Below are positions 1-11,006 of a DNA stretch of 64,000 nt, one piece after another. Both the position numbers and the translations under genes were made by a program. This stretch comes from Conus ventricosus. Lineage: Eukaryota > Mollusca > Gastropoda > Neogastropoda > Conidae. Position 1 is the stretch's first letter. Each line of letters starts with the position of its first letter. The stretch spans positions 51,902,365-51,966,364 of the forward strand of contig CM031604.1 of the NCBI GenBank assembly GCA_018398815.1. Direction: 5' to 3'. The notes under the pieces were generated by a model that searched no databases, was not told where the DNA came from, and was given only the letters and a program-made list of their open reading frames with translations.

Positions 1-2
1 AC

Positions 3-1067
3 AGGTGTGACCAGTGTGAATACAGCTCCACCCGAATCGACAAGGTGAACGAACACAGACGGAAGTACCACGGTGAGGAAGCTGCCAAGAGCAAGCGGCA
101 GTATAAGTATGCACCGCGTGGAAAGAACAGAGTCACCAAAATGGAGAAGAAGCCGTCCGCTCTTCCATCAAGTCTGACGACACCCCATGCTCCTATTGTG
201 ATTCCTGGCCGCCCCATCCGGCCAAAGGCAAAAGAAGTGAACCCGATGAGGCCGATCCAGATGAAGTCTGGGCAGTTGGCACCCGTCCAGGTCAGGCCCA
301 TCGAGCTCAAACCAGTCCAGATAAAGCCATCCATTGCAGCACTGGTGTCAGCAGCAGCAGAATTGGAACAAGGATTAGAACACCAGAACAATGCTAATCA
401 GTCAAAGGGTGCTCACACAAAGGGAAGAGGTGTCAAATCGAAGGCGGAGGGAAAGGTAGGGAACATCCAGGTAGGACTGGCCTTTAATGGAGAGATCCTT
501 GTGAAGGATGAAGAGCCAGAGAACTCTACTAGACTGGTGATGGATCTGGAGGAAGCAGATCCAGATCCTGAAAAGAGCGGGACATCTGACCATCAGAGAA
601 CTGTGAAGGACAACCCAGGGCAGGTTCCAAACACAAATGCTGCTGTCGTCTCTGGGTCTAAAAGAGGTGTCAAGGCCAAGCTTAAAGCTGTCAAGAACAG
701 CAGTAGCCTTGGGACAACTGGGCAGCAGACCCACTACCAACCTCCCCACTCCCACACGTCAGCAGCTCTCCTTCAGCAGCTGGCAGCCTCTGCGGCTTTT
801 GATGGTCAGCATCCCTACCCTCACTCCACAATGAACTTGCCCCCTGGAGCCACCCTCCTACCCCACACGGCCACCCCCGACGTCCAGGAGGCCTCCCAGA
901 TTCTGATGTCTGCCAGGCAACAACAGCATAGTGCTGCTGCAGTGTCTGCGGCAGACAGCCTGGCATCACTGTCTCGTGGCTTTGGATTACCAGCTGGGGA
1001 AATTCCTAGTTCTGAAACATTGGCTTCAGAGGGAATCATCACCCAGGCTGCCAAGCAGCAACAGGCA
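3..1067 (+). CDS. C2H2 zinc-finger protein, penultimate coding exon (5' end outside window)
   Basis: The frame is open from the window edge. Residues 2-23 form a complete C2H2 finger (C-x2-C-x12-H-x4-H), with Cys at codons starting at 6 and 15. After it comes a basic linker, then proline-rich repeats of the type RPIxxKP, an acidic patch, and Q/S/A-rich low-complexity sequence. This is typical of a sequence-specific nuclear DNA-binding protein with a long disordered tail. A strong donor GTGAGT at 1068 ends the exon at a codon boundary, and the acceptor at 4236 continues in the same phase. Reading through the donor gives a different end (TGA at 1179-1181). The finger is only the last of an array that must lie upstream, so the family member cannot be named. 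I see no KRAB, BTB or SCAN domain in the visible part. Confidence 0.8.
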
Positions 1068-1181
1068 GTGAGTAACACACCGCAACAACTTCCTGTTCAG
1101 CCTCATCCTTCACAGCCGACTGCGCCTCCTCTTCCCAATGATTGTGGTGGACTCAAAGCTTTTTTCCATATAGTTCGTTGA
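1068..1181 (+). other. Alternative read-through terminus of the zinc-finger gene
   Basis: If the donor at 1068 is not used, the frame stays open for 37 more codons (proline/glutamine-rich, PVQPHPSQPTAPPLP) before TGA at 1179-1181. The composition matches the preceding exon, so this may be a genuine alternative 3' end by intron retention. Confidence 0.4.
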
Positions 1182-1964
1182 GCGCTCATCTTGCAGTCTT
1201 TCATCGTTTCAGACATATATTTGCATCTCCCTGCCGTTGCCATTTTTGACAGACTTTTATTACCTCAGTGAGAATTACTTTTTCACCCACGTCTGTTGTT
1301 TTTGTAAGCAAGAATACACAAAAAAAATAGTGAATTAATTTTTAATGAAATTGAGCGGGAAGATGGAATGTGGTCCAAGGGCAAACCTGTTGAATTTGGG
1401 AGTGGATGCCATGAGCTGATCTGGAAGTTTTGTTTTATTTTAATTTTCTTTGACAGAGGGGGAGATAGGGCATTTAAAAAATGAAATTCTTTTTAAAAAA
1501 AAATCTCAAGAAACCACACATGGATCTGCATGATGAAAAGTCAGGTATAGTAGGTGTATTGATTACAAAGTTGTATGATTTGGTGTGAATCCACATTTAC
1601 AACCTGGATTCATGAGCAGAGGACTGTGTGACCATGTGGGAGGGCTGCACTGCTCTGAATAGTCCTCTAGTATTTGGTGTTTTGTCTGAAACATCACGAG
1701 TATTATCCTCATATTTGGGCCTTGTCTGTCTGTGTTCAATTATCCCAATAGACTTTTACTCTTCCACAACTGTTGTGATAGTGAAGTTTGGTTTTTGTCA
1801 GGGAAACCAATCATGGGGTTTCCTAACAGTTCCCAGTTTACGCTGTTGACAGTGGCAATGATGAAATAATTTTGTGTCAGTGTATCTCTGGGTGACTCGG
1901 GATATGATATGTTTGTTGAAGAGGACATTGATATGGTGTGTTAAGGAAAGGGGGAATTTGCATA

Positions 1965-2930
1965 TATATATATATATATTGAATTATAAATAGATAAGGG
2001 GAGAATAATAAATGCTTCTCAAAATGAGCCTTCAGCAAAGCTTATAGTCTCCATGGGGGAGACAGTCTCCAATGGGGAGGAAACTCGCTAACATATCTCT
2101 CCTGGTCAGATGCCGTATTTCAAAACCTGATTGTTTCTCCTCAGTGGTGACCGCAGAAAGTGGTAACTTGACTCCTCTGCCTTTTCGATTTTAAAGAAGA
2201 ATGCTATCCCAGAAAAAGGCTGGTGTGCAATACCGTAGTATGTTTGTTGAGTTTTCAAAAAACCAACCAATGGTGCTACCTAAGAAGTAATGAAAATCAT
2301 GAAAGAGCAAAACAAGCTCCATTTTCTTGTGAAAAGTAGAAAATATAAAAAGATAACCTCTTAAGACACAAGTGCTGAGGGCCAGTTCTTGGAATGAATC
2401 CGCAAGGGACTGAATTACAATAAACTAATGAATTCCAAGGTTAAGTACCGGGCACCATTCCAGCAACTTACAGAGCAGCTTACAATAAACATACTACGGT
2501 ATTGCACACCAGCCTTTTTCTGGGATAGCATTCTTCTTAAAACCGAAAAGGCAGAGGAGTCAAGTTACCACTTTCCACGGTCACTGAGGAGAAACAATCA
2601 GATTTTGAAATACTGGTATCTGACCAGGAGGTATACATATGTTAGTGAGTTTCCTCCCCATTGGAGATTGTCTCCCCCATGGAGACTATAAGCTTTGCTG
2701 AAGGCTTATTTTGAGAAGCATTTATTATTCCCCATTCACCCAATCAAGCACATACTGTTAGGCAGAATTATCTACCACTGCAGATATGAATGCTTATCTC
2801 CCCCTATTTCTTCACTCTAAGACATGAGCAAGCGTTGTTTATAATTCAATATTTCTTGCAGTCATTGCAACACCAAGCTGCTCTGTAAGTTGCTGGAATG
2901 GTGTTCGGTACTTATCCTTGGAATTTATTA

Positions 2931-2936
<6 letters not shown>
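1965..2936. repeat. Large fold-back (inverted) repeat cluster bounded by (AT)n
   Basis: Sequence 1998-2248 reappears as its reverse complement at 2484-2733. Sequence 2424-2480 reappears inverted at 2870-2936. The block starts and ends in TA microsatellite. The order A-B-A'-B' looks like two MITE-type elements inserted head to head or one inside another. No coding potential was recognised. Confidence 0.75.
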
Positions 2937-3009
<73 letters not shown>

Positions 3010-3170
3010 AAATCCTACCAGCTTTTTTTTTTGTGTGTGTCAGTTATGCAGGTTTGTGCTTTATGATGGTCTAGAAGAGGGGAGAGGAGATACTGTTTTG
3101 TGTGAAATTGCAGCTTTAAAATATGAAACACAGGAAAGAGGATAAAGAAAGTGGGGGGGGGGGGGGGGGG
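2931..3170. repeat. (AT)n/(GT)n microsatellite, then an 18-nt G tract
   Basis: About 50 bp of AT runs directly into about 26 bp of GT ending near 3009. A pure G run occupies 3153-3170. Confidence 0.95.
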
Positions 3171-3679
3171 AGCCACCTGTAATCAGATTATCACAAAGTG
3201 ACAAAAGATGAAGAGAGTGGTGGAGATTATCCTTCGCAATGTGTTTCTTAATTGATTTGGACTAATGTTAGTATCTCCCAACCACAGCAAAAATGTTCTT
3301 GTTAATTCTTCCCAAATATGTCCTATCTTTCGTCTTCAATTTTATCTGACTTGCCAGTCTATTCATCTGCATTTTGTCCTGGTATTCTTATGTATGCCTC
3401 TGGTGCATGATAGATGTTTTTTTAAATTTTTTTAATGTATTTTATGTTTACTTTCAGAATGAGATTGTATAAAGATTTTGTTTGCTATCGTTTGGTTCTA
3501 CTTTTTGTGGTATTCGTTTGTGTTATATCTCAGGTGAGACTTTCAGTGAGCCAACAATAACGAATCGTAATGAGAGTCTTCTGTGACATTTTTTATCTAA
3601 CATGATTGCTGATTTTCCGTCTGAAAATGATGTAATACATGGATTAGGGTGTTTAATTGCAGAATGTTAGAGGTAGATT

Positions 3680-3811
3680 GATCATATGCATATATAAATC
3701 ATACAATTTATGGACTAGTATGGGATTATTTGGGGCGGGCGGTATGATCATATGCTAATATAAATCATACAATTTATGGACTAGTATGGGATTATTTGGG
3801 GCGGGTGGCAC
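3680..3811. repeat. 66-bp tandem duplication in the zinc-finger intron
   Basis: Two near-identical copies, each starting GATCATATGC and ending GGGGCGGG(C/T)GG, with a couple of substitutions. The rest of the intron (1182-4236) outside this and the fold-back is AT-rich and unremarkable. Confidence 0.9.
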
Positions 3812-4236
3812 AGGCATGTGTATTTTATTTGGTTTTTACCATTGTATTTGGACAGCACTTTCTGCAACCTGTGCCTTTTGCTGTTGATATTTTTCTGTTA
3901 GTCTACCTGAAGATACTTACCGTATGAAGACCCTTTCTTTTAACTTTTTCTATACAGTACTCAAGCATAATGTGCTAACCGTAAGTTTTCCCTCCGTTAC
4001 GGTGCACAGGTCCCTGTGCTAACTCCACAACTCACTGCTCCATCCTGTTAGCATGCATACGTGTGTTTGTACTTGGGAAAAATTGTACACTTGAACTATA
4101 AGAGTGCTAGTGAACTAACTGTTGCAGAAACTTAGAGATGGGTTCCCATGTTACTGGCATTCCATTCCTAATAAGGTTGAGGAAAGTTCAAGGTCAATTT
4201 CCACAGCATAAACAAAGAACCCTTTTTTTTCTTCAG

Positions 4237-4545
4237 GTGCTTCCTGCAGGCCAGATTTCGTCTGCTAGACGGAAAAGTACGGCAGCACGGCGATTTTCAC
4301 AGCTTGTTTCACTGGAACAGGTGATCGAGCAAGGTTTACAAGGCGGTTTGGATGATGAAGGAGAGTTTATTGATGACAGTGAGAGTGACTTTGAACGGGA
4401 AGATGAGGGGCATTTACTGGAAGATGTGCAAGAAAAGGCAAGAGAAAGCCCAAACATGACCAATTCTGACTGTCTGGCCCCTAAAGGTGCACAGACACTT
4501 GATTCCCTCTCCCTGCCTGGTTCAAATTGTATTTATATATTCTGA
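4237..4545 (+). CDS. C2H2 zinc-finger protein, probable terminal coding exon
   Basis: A textbook acceptor (a T-rich tract ending in CTTCAG) precedes 4237. The frame continues phase 0 from the exon ending at 1067. The exon begins VLPAGQISSARRKS and holds a basic Ser/Arg patch followed by a strongly acidic segment (DDEGEFIDDSESDFERED), then ends at TGA 4543-4545. ATTAAA at 4545 could serve as a poly(A) signal. A weaker donor-like GGTGCAC around 4485 leaves open that a further exon exists, but no convincing downstream exon is visible. The splice join is inferred from phase and consensus, not from transcript evidence. Confidence 0.6.
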   Translation: MLPAGQISSARRKSTAARRFSQLVSLEQVIEQGLQGGLDDEGEFIDDSESDFEREDEGHLLEDVQEKARESPNMTNSDCLAPKGAQTLDSLSLPGSNCIYIF

Positions 4546-6505
4546 TTAAATAGCAATTGCGAAACACTAGTCTTGTAATTTTTCTCTTTTTTTTTTTAGT
4601 TGAGGCCTCCTACTTTCCCCTCGTGTCATTTCTTGACAAAATACATAAGAGTAATGCAACTTATTCAGGTGAAAAGTACTTGATTTTCTCTTTCCAACCA
4701 CACCAAATAATGCTGCAGTAAGGTATAAAAATGAGTCCGTAAAAAAATGAGAAAACTAACAAAATCCTTACGTACACAGGGAAGTGAACGGCGCCGAGTG
4801 CCTACGGAAGGAGGGGAAGGCGCACGCTCAGCCTACGTGTGGATAGTGTTAACTAAACTCAATCTTGACCATGTTCACACAGATCATTGCGTTATGATCA
4901 AGTTGTTTCTGTTCACTCTTTTGAGAAGTCGGTCAGAAACAACTTGATTTTAGCTATCTCTTTGTCCTAAATTTCACTGATGTCCAAAGCACTTTGAATA
5001 TTAATCTTATTTGATTAAAAGTTTTTATCTAAATTGAAAGTGCAGATTTTGATCAAACTTTAGCACATGCGCGAAACCAGCCTAAGCACAAATTTGTTTC
5101 CATAACCAAATTGTTACTTCCCAATGTGCAATTTCAATCCTTTTCTTTTATGCCAGATGGCCTTTTTTCCCCCACGGATTGTGAACTTGGGATCGGTGGG
5201 GCCCAAGTGTATTTTCACTGTCAATAGTATCATAGATTATGAACTGAAAGATTCATTAAGTGCTGTGAAGAGCAAATTTGGTTTGCGGTAGGATGATTCA
5301 GACTGTGTATCAGGATGATTAAGTTTATCAACCGAAAAATTTTACCTGGTTTAGTATGATCTTGGCCTTAAAGTTATCTCCTGTTTTAATTGTTATTCAG
5401 ATGGTAAATTGAATAGTGAAATGGAAAATAAGAGTGGGAAACATTAATAATATGAATAATGATAACATTACGAATTATGAATATAATTTTGATTTTGAGT
5501 ACAGTGCAAGGACTTGAAAAGAAAACTCGTAGTCAAGGGATTAGAGTATGGGCTGGCATAGCTGATAGTCATCACATCAAATCACTCATACAGTTTGATT
5601 TTTATCACTTGAAATCCCTTTCTGTCTGCCCAGATGGAAATGTGTGGCGGATTTAGGTGAAGAAAAGTTAAAATGGTGTAAGGAAAGGGATAGGAACTGC
5701 CTTCCATTGTGCTGTGCCTAGACATAGTGAACCTATAAAGACTGTTTCTGTGGCCATCAGCTATGGGACTTCACCCTTGAATATAGCATGTGCTGTGCCT
5801 AGACACAGTAATCTTTTAAGAATTCACTGCCTCTATGGCCATCAGCTGTGGGACTTCAGCCTTAAGTATGGCATGTCATTTAGCATTCTAAGAATAGAAT
5901 GTTTTCTGGACTATTATAATGCAGGTATGTTGAAGCTTTATTATGGATGGGCGGATTGTTGAAGGCGTCTTTTTAGGATGTGTGGATTGTTCAAATGCAA
6001 GAGAGAAACTGGCATAGAATGATGTCTTCTGAAGTTATTTTGTAAATGAACCAGCAGTGATACTAATTCAGTGCAATTGCATCACAAGTCAGATTTGGTC
6101 TGCTTGATTTATCACATCCAAAGATTTCCTGTGTGTATGCGTACTTGTGTGTATGTACATTTCTATCGTTTTACTGCCAATCATCATATCAAATAAATTT
6201 CCCCCCTGAAAGGCCTTTAAAAACTGAGGTTCTCTTACAATGTGTTCATTGACTTGCAACGCTTTTAATCAGATCAACAATGGGCTTTTCCCCCCTTTAC
6301 CTGTTGCCAATATTCAAGGAGGAATATGGGAATTAATTATACCTGTGAAAGCACACAAAACAAAGAGTTGCTAAGCATTGCTACATTTACTAAAAGTATA
6401 CAAGGATTCTTAAGTTTCTATGCTTTTAACTTTTTCACAATGTTGCACATGTACATTGTGTGACATACTATTTTCCACATTTAATGGTACACGCATCTAT
6501 ATATG
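4546..6505. other. Intergenic stretch between the two convergent genes
   Basis: No supported gene. AT-rich sequence with one imperfect 81-bp tandem duplication at 5709-5877 (each copy contains GTGCTGTGCCTAGACA). AATAAA at about 6194 could be a distal poly(A) signal for the zinc-finger gene. Confidence 0.6.
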
Positions 6506-7474
6506 CAGGGTTGCACATCCACATCGGACATAGACCGATTGCACATGCAAAATGTCCGATATAACTGGCAGTGAAGAGGACAAATGTCCCATTACTTTGC
6601 CAAAAACGCGGTCACTGTCCGATAGCTTTCCGATGCTCACGGACATGGCACCGGCCGTTTATATCAAGCCCGCATAATTATTTGAGTCCGACCGTCGTAC
6701 AGAACTCCAGTCTGTAACTTTAGTGTAAGCCCACTGCCCAGTGAATCACTAGGCCTATTACTAGTCCCGTGTGCCACTGGCACTAAGCTTAGTGGCGAGC
6801 CGTGGCGGTCTATTTTTAGCTCGTTGGCTTGCAACTCTGCCTCCCTGACTGGCAGAGGCTGAGCCAGCGAGGTTCACGGCTCGCAGCTGAGAGCTCGCAG
6901 CCAGCTTGTGTCAGGGTTATTTTTAGCGTAAAGCGGCTAAAGAGCGATAAGCCTTGTACTTGTTACTATACGTGTTGTAGGCCATGTAGGCACATGTTGC
7001 TGAAGCGGAGACTGGAAAGGAATCCTTGCTCCACGACGAGGGTGCAAATGGAAGGACCAAGTGATGTCAAGGGGGAATCAGAATGGGTGTTCAGGGTGAC
7101 AGAAAAGTGGGGAGAGAAAAGGAAAAGAATGCTCTTCAACCAAAAAGACGACTCCAAATGAATCAATATTGTACTTGAATACTAGCATTAGCAATGAATA
7201 GTGATTTAGGAAAGACACTGCCTCTGTGTGTGTGACTGTGTGTGTGTGTGGACTAGTAATAGTATGTTTACCAAACATGGCTTCCCACTCTAGGAATATA
7301 GTCAGCTTTTGTAATACCATTAAATTTTTGTGTGCATAAAACTTAATATACATTCAATCTGGCTTGCGTTCAAAATGTCCGATTGATTTTGTTATGAAGA
7401 GGACAAATGTCCTATTACTTCGGGGTGGTCCAGGACATTTGTCCTATAGATACTGCTAAGGATGTACAACCCTG
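6506..7474. mobile_element. Non-autonomous hAT-like DNA transposon, 969 bp
   Basis: The left end CAGGGTTGCACATCC and right end GGATGTACAACCCTG form terminal inverted repeats of about 15 bp with one mismatch, of the CAGGG...CCCTG type. Both subterminal zones carry AGAGGACAAATGTCC(C/T)ATTACTT-like repeats, and the right one also has an inverted ACATTTGTCC. The flanks are TATAT-rich, so the target duplication is unclear. No transposase was recognised; a 110-codon frame at 6829-7161 matches nothing I know. Confidence 0.75.
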
Positions 7475-10400
7475 TATATTGTGTTGTTTTTTAAAGTGTG
7501 GGAATGAAAAATCAAGAATGCCTGATGCTGTCACCAGAGCCTAACTTCATATGCCTTAAGATGTCAGTACTTTAGGTGCCATGTCATAGCTACTTAGGTT
7601 GTTGGCTTCTTTTTCAAGACTTTTTTTTTTGGTGGTGGTGTTTTTTTTTTGCAATGGTTTGGCTTGTTTTGTGATGTGACCTTGTTTTCTTGTGCGAGTT
7701 CAACAGCCCTGAAAAGGTTCTTTTGCAGAAAACTTGAAACTTACAAAATGACAATTTTTTTCTTGGTGGTGGTAGGGCTATAATGATGAAAACTTGAAAC
7801 CTTCACAAAATGACAGGTTTTTTTGGTTGTCGGTTGGGCTATAAAGATGAAAACTTGAATCTATTACAAAACGACAGGGTTTTTAATTGTTGCTTGGGCT
7901 TTAACGATGAAAAGGTGAAACTATTACAAAAGGGGACAAAGCTAGCAGAATGGATGGGATGTGTCTCTGCCCCAAAAGCCAATGTGACCAGAGCCACAGT
8001 AATCGCCAGTTTGCTTTGTGACTGGGCATTCTCTGTGAGGAGGGTGTAAGAAGAGAGAAAAGGACTGGGAGAAAGTAAATGGTGAACAGGAAAGCAAACC
8101 AATGAAAAACAATCCAACCAAAGTTCAGCCTTGAAAAGAGTGTCGTGGCAAAAGTCAGTGTGGGACATGGGAATGTGCAGCTGAGCAAGCAGCGTAGTGG
8201 TCATGTATACTACTGGTAGACACAAGTCACACTGCATCTTTTCCATCATTGCAGTCAGGAAGGTCAGATCACATGCTGTGTGTTCACCATGACAGCACTG
8301 TGTGGCTGGTCTATTCTTTGTTATTGCTGCAACTGCTTTGCTGATCTTTTTTGTTCTTCTTTTGTCTGGGTAACATTTTAGCAGAACCAAGCCCATGCAA
8401 AGCTTAAAAATTTAAATTTGTTCAGACACTCTACATAGTCCTAGAGTGAAAACTGATTGGCCTACAGCACCAATAGGTCAAAAGGCCAGTACACCCACCT
8501 CGTCCCCTGCTTCACCCCTTGTTCTTGCTTCGGTTTGGTTGACTTGCCTTATTGCTAGTTGAGAAAAAATTGTTATTGCTGGTTAGAAAAAAAAATGTGC
8601 TTAGTAATTTTATCATGAAGATAGCATACCCAGGAAGGAGGGAGAGAGGAATACCTGAACAAGCTGTCACAGTGTTGGCAACATCATTACTTCTTCCACT
8701 GGCACAAGGAGAAGGCTGTTCCCTCAACTTTGCTCTTCTCTCACAAAATGAATCTGAAACCACACTACCTAACAGTGAATGGAAATGGATTGGGTTTTTC
8801 CATCAAACCAATGTTGGACTTGTTCAACATACTAATGACATCACAGAAAATGTAAAAATCTGGCCAGTACATTTGCTTTCGATTCCTCATGATGCCTGGT
8901 ACCTTTTCATAATGACCTTGAGAAAAATCCAATAAAAAGGAGATCTTCAAAGGAGGGGAGTCATTGTTGGGAGATCAATCCAGAACAGACAAAATGTTTC
9001 TGGGAAACAAGTTGTTACTGGGAGGGAGTCTTTGTTAGGCGGTCAATCTAGCACAGACAGGTTCCCAAACAACAATTCTTTATGGGGAGGGAGTCCCAGT
9101 TGGGAGGTCAGTCTTATGTAGACATGCTCATTGACAAGAAGTGTTTTTTTTTTAATGAGGAAGTCTTGGAGGAATCCTTTGTGGAATGGGTGAGGAAGAG
9201 GACGGGGGTCAATACAGCATGGACATGTCATGTTTCTAAACAAGTCTTCAAATGAAGTCTTTCTTGTCATCATATGGAGGAAGTCATACTTAGTAAGACA
9301 GTCTAACGTAGACATGTTCCAAAACAAAAAAAACTTTTTATGGAGAGGGAGTCTTTGTTCTCAGGGCAATCTAGTAAAGTACGGACAAAATTATTTTAAA
9401 ACACAAAACTCCTTTTTTTTTTATATATACGGAGGAAATCTTTGTGGGAAGATCAGTGTGGTATAGACTTAAAAAAGAAGTTTTTGTCTTTCTTTACTGT
9501 TGTCTTCTGTTTCTCTGCCTCTATGGACCCTTCTCCTGTCTTTGTTCAGGAAACTCTGTATATCTGACAGCAGTGTATGAGATGCCAGCTTTTTTTTTTA
9601 CCTGGCTGAAGAAGTGATAAAAATTGTACACTATCCAGAGTGGACTCTAGCTGTCCATCCTACTGCGTTTGTTAGCCCGTATGGCTTTTGTTGTGTGTGT
9701 GTGTGCGTGTTTTGTGTGGCATTAAAATGTTTTTCATTATGTTTAACATTGTTTTAAATCTGGGACTCAAAAAATCAAGTGTGCTCTTTACACCCTAATC
9801 ATTTATTGTAAGATGTCAAAGATTAGTGTAGGCAGAACAACCAAACTCGGTACAGGATAATCAAAACACCACATCGAATAGTAACAACAAACAAATGGAT
9901 ACAAAACAAAAATGACAAGACAATGATCCACATTCAAAGAGCAGGAAAAAAGCAGATGATGCAAGAAGATCCATTTGATCATCCAGTCTTTCAGATATTA
10001 AAATTTAAAACAAGAAAAAAAAAGTATATCATAGAAAAGTTTATTCATGCCATGTGCATGAACACTTGTGTGCTCTTACATACTGTAACAAATCAGATCA
10101 AAGAAAGTCTTGGTCTAGTTTTATCATCCACTCCCCAAATCTTTATGTTTTAGAGCCAAGGATGTTCTTGATCAAGGCTTACCATCCCCTTCCCAAATCT
10201 GAAATGCATTTTGTTTGCTATGTAGACCGAAAAATGAAAAAAATATACATGTAAATATGCAAAATACATTTGTATTCACTCACACAGTCACATAACACGG
10301 TTAGGCTCTAAATCAAATATAATGCACATCACATGATGAGAGAATTTAATTACTAGTCAGGATTCCAGTTTCCTCATTAAAAAACAACAACCAACCTCTC

Positions 10401-10752
10401 ACACCTCATGCAGCCCAGTTAGCTCACTTAAATGAAAAAGAAAAAAAAATCCTTTTATAGTTAATATTTAGTGTCAGATGAGCTGAAGTGTATAACAATT
10501 ATAATGCAAGAGAGAATAGTGGTCATCTTCGCAGTCATCAATATATCAATATTTTCTCTCACTCTATTCAGCGCTCGCATATTAAAAAAAAAAAATCTAT
10601 GCTGGGTAATAAAACCAGTCTATGTGTGGCAGTGTGTTGGGAAACCAGGACCACTGTATTGGGTGGAACAGAAGAAGAGACCAACTTTAAAACTTTAAAA
10701 AAAAAAAGGAATTGTGCTGATTTTGTGAACTAGAGTATTTCGATGCACAGCA
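7475..10752. other. STRIP 3' flank with short decayed tandem repeats
   Basis: A 60-bp unit occurs about 3.4 times at 7728-7930 (GAAAACTTGAA...GACAGG...GGGCTATAA). A decayed unit of about 60-70 bp occurs roughly seven times at 8940-9460 (GGGAGGGAGTC..TTG..GG.GGTCAATCTAG...GACA). No coding sequence was recognised. Confidence 0.6.
9802..9807 (-). terminator. Candidate STRIP poly(A) signal (AATAAA on - strand)
   Basis: TTTATT on the + strand reads AATAAA on the - strand, about 950 nt downstream of the STRIP stop codon. A second candidate lies at 10040-10045. Which is used cannot be decided from sequence. Confidence 0.4.
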
Positions 10753-11006
10753 TCAACAGCGGTCGATCATGAGGTCCCAGTCCACCTGCCGGCCAAACAC
10801 CTCTTGGTCCAGCCACCGCTCATAATTGTCCTTGAACTCCTCACTCAGCTCCACGTTTTCTCCCAGCACACTCAGCAGACAGTTGTCCACTGGCTTGAAG
10901 TCAGGATCTGTGCCGTTGCTGCCGTAGCGACGGTTATTGAAACGATCCACGCATGCACGAAGAGCGCATTCTTCTGCCTGAAAGTCCCATGGTCTGGCAT
11001 CCATGT
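10753..11006 (-). CDS. STRIP1: STRIP exon 19 (terminal coding exon)
   Basis: Acceptor TTTTTTTATAACAG; encodes [18 protein letters not shown], then [20 protein letters not shown] and [17 protein letters not shown], ending DRC at TGA 10755-10753. Vertebrate STRIP1 ends at nearly the same place. Confidence 0.96.

Noticed and set aside
402..1078. Antisense frames of 85-117 codons
   Set aside because: Shadows of the + strand zinc-finger exon.
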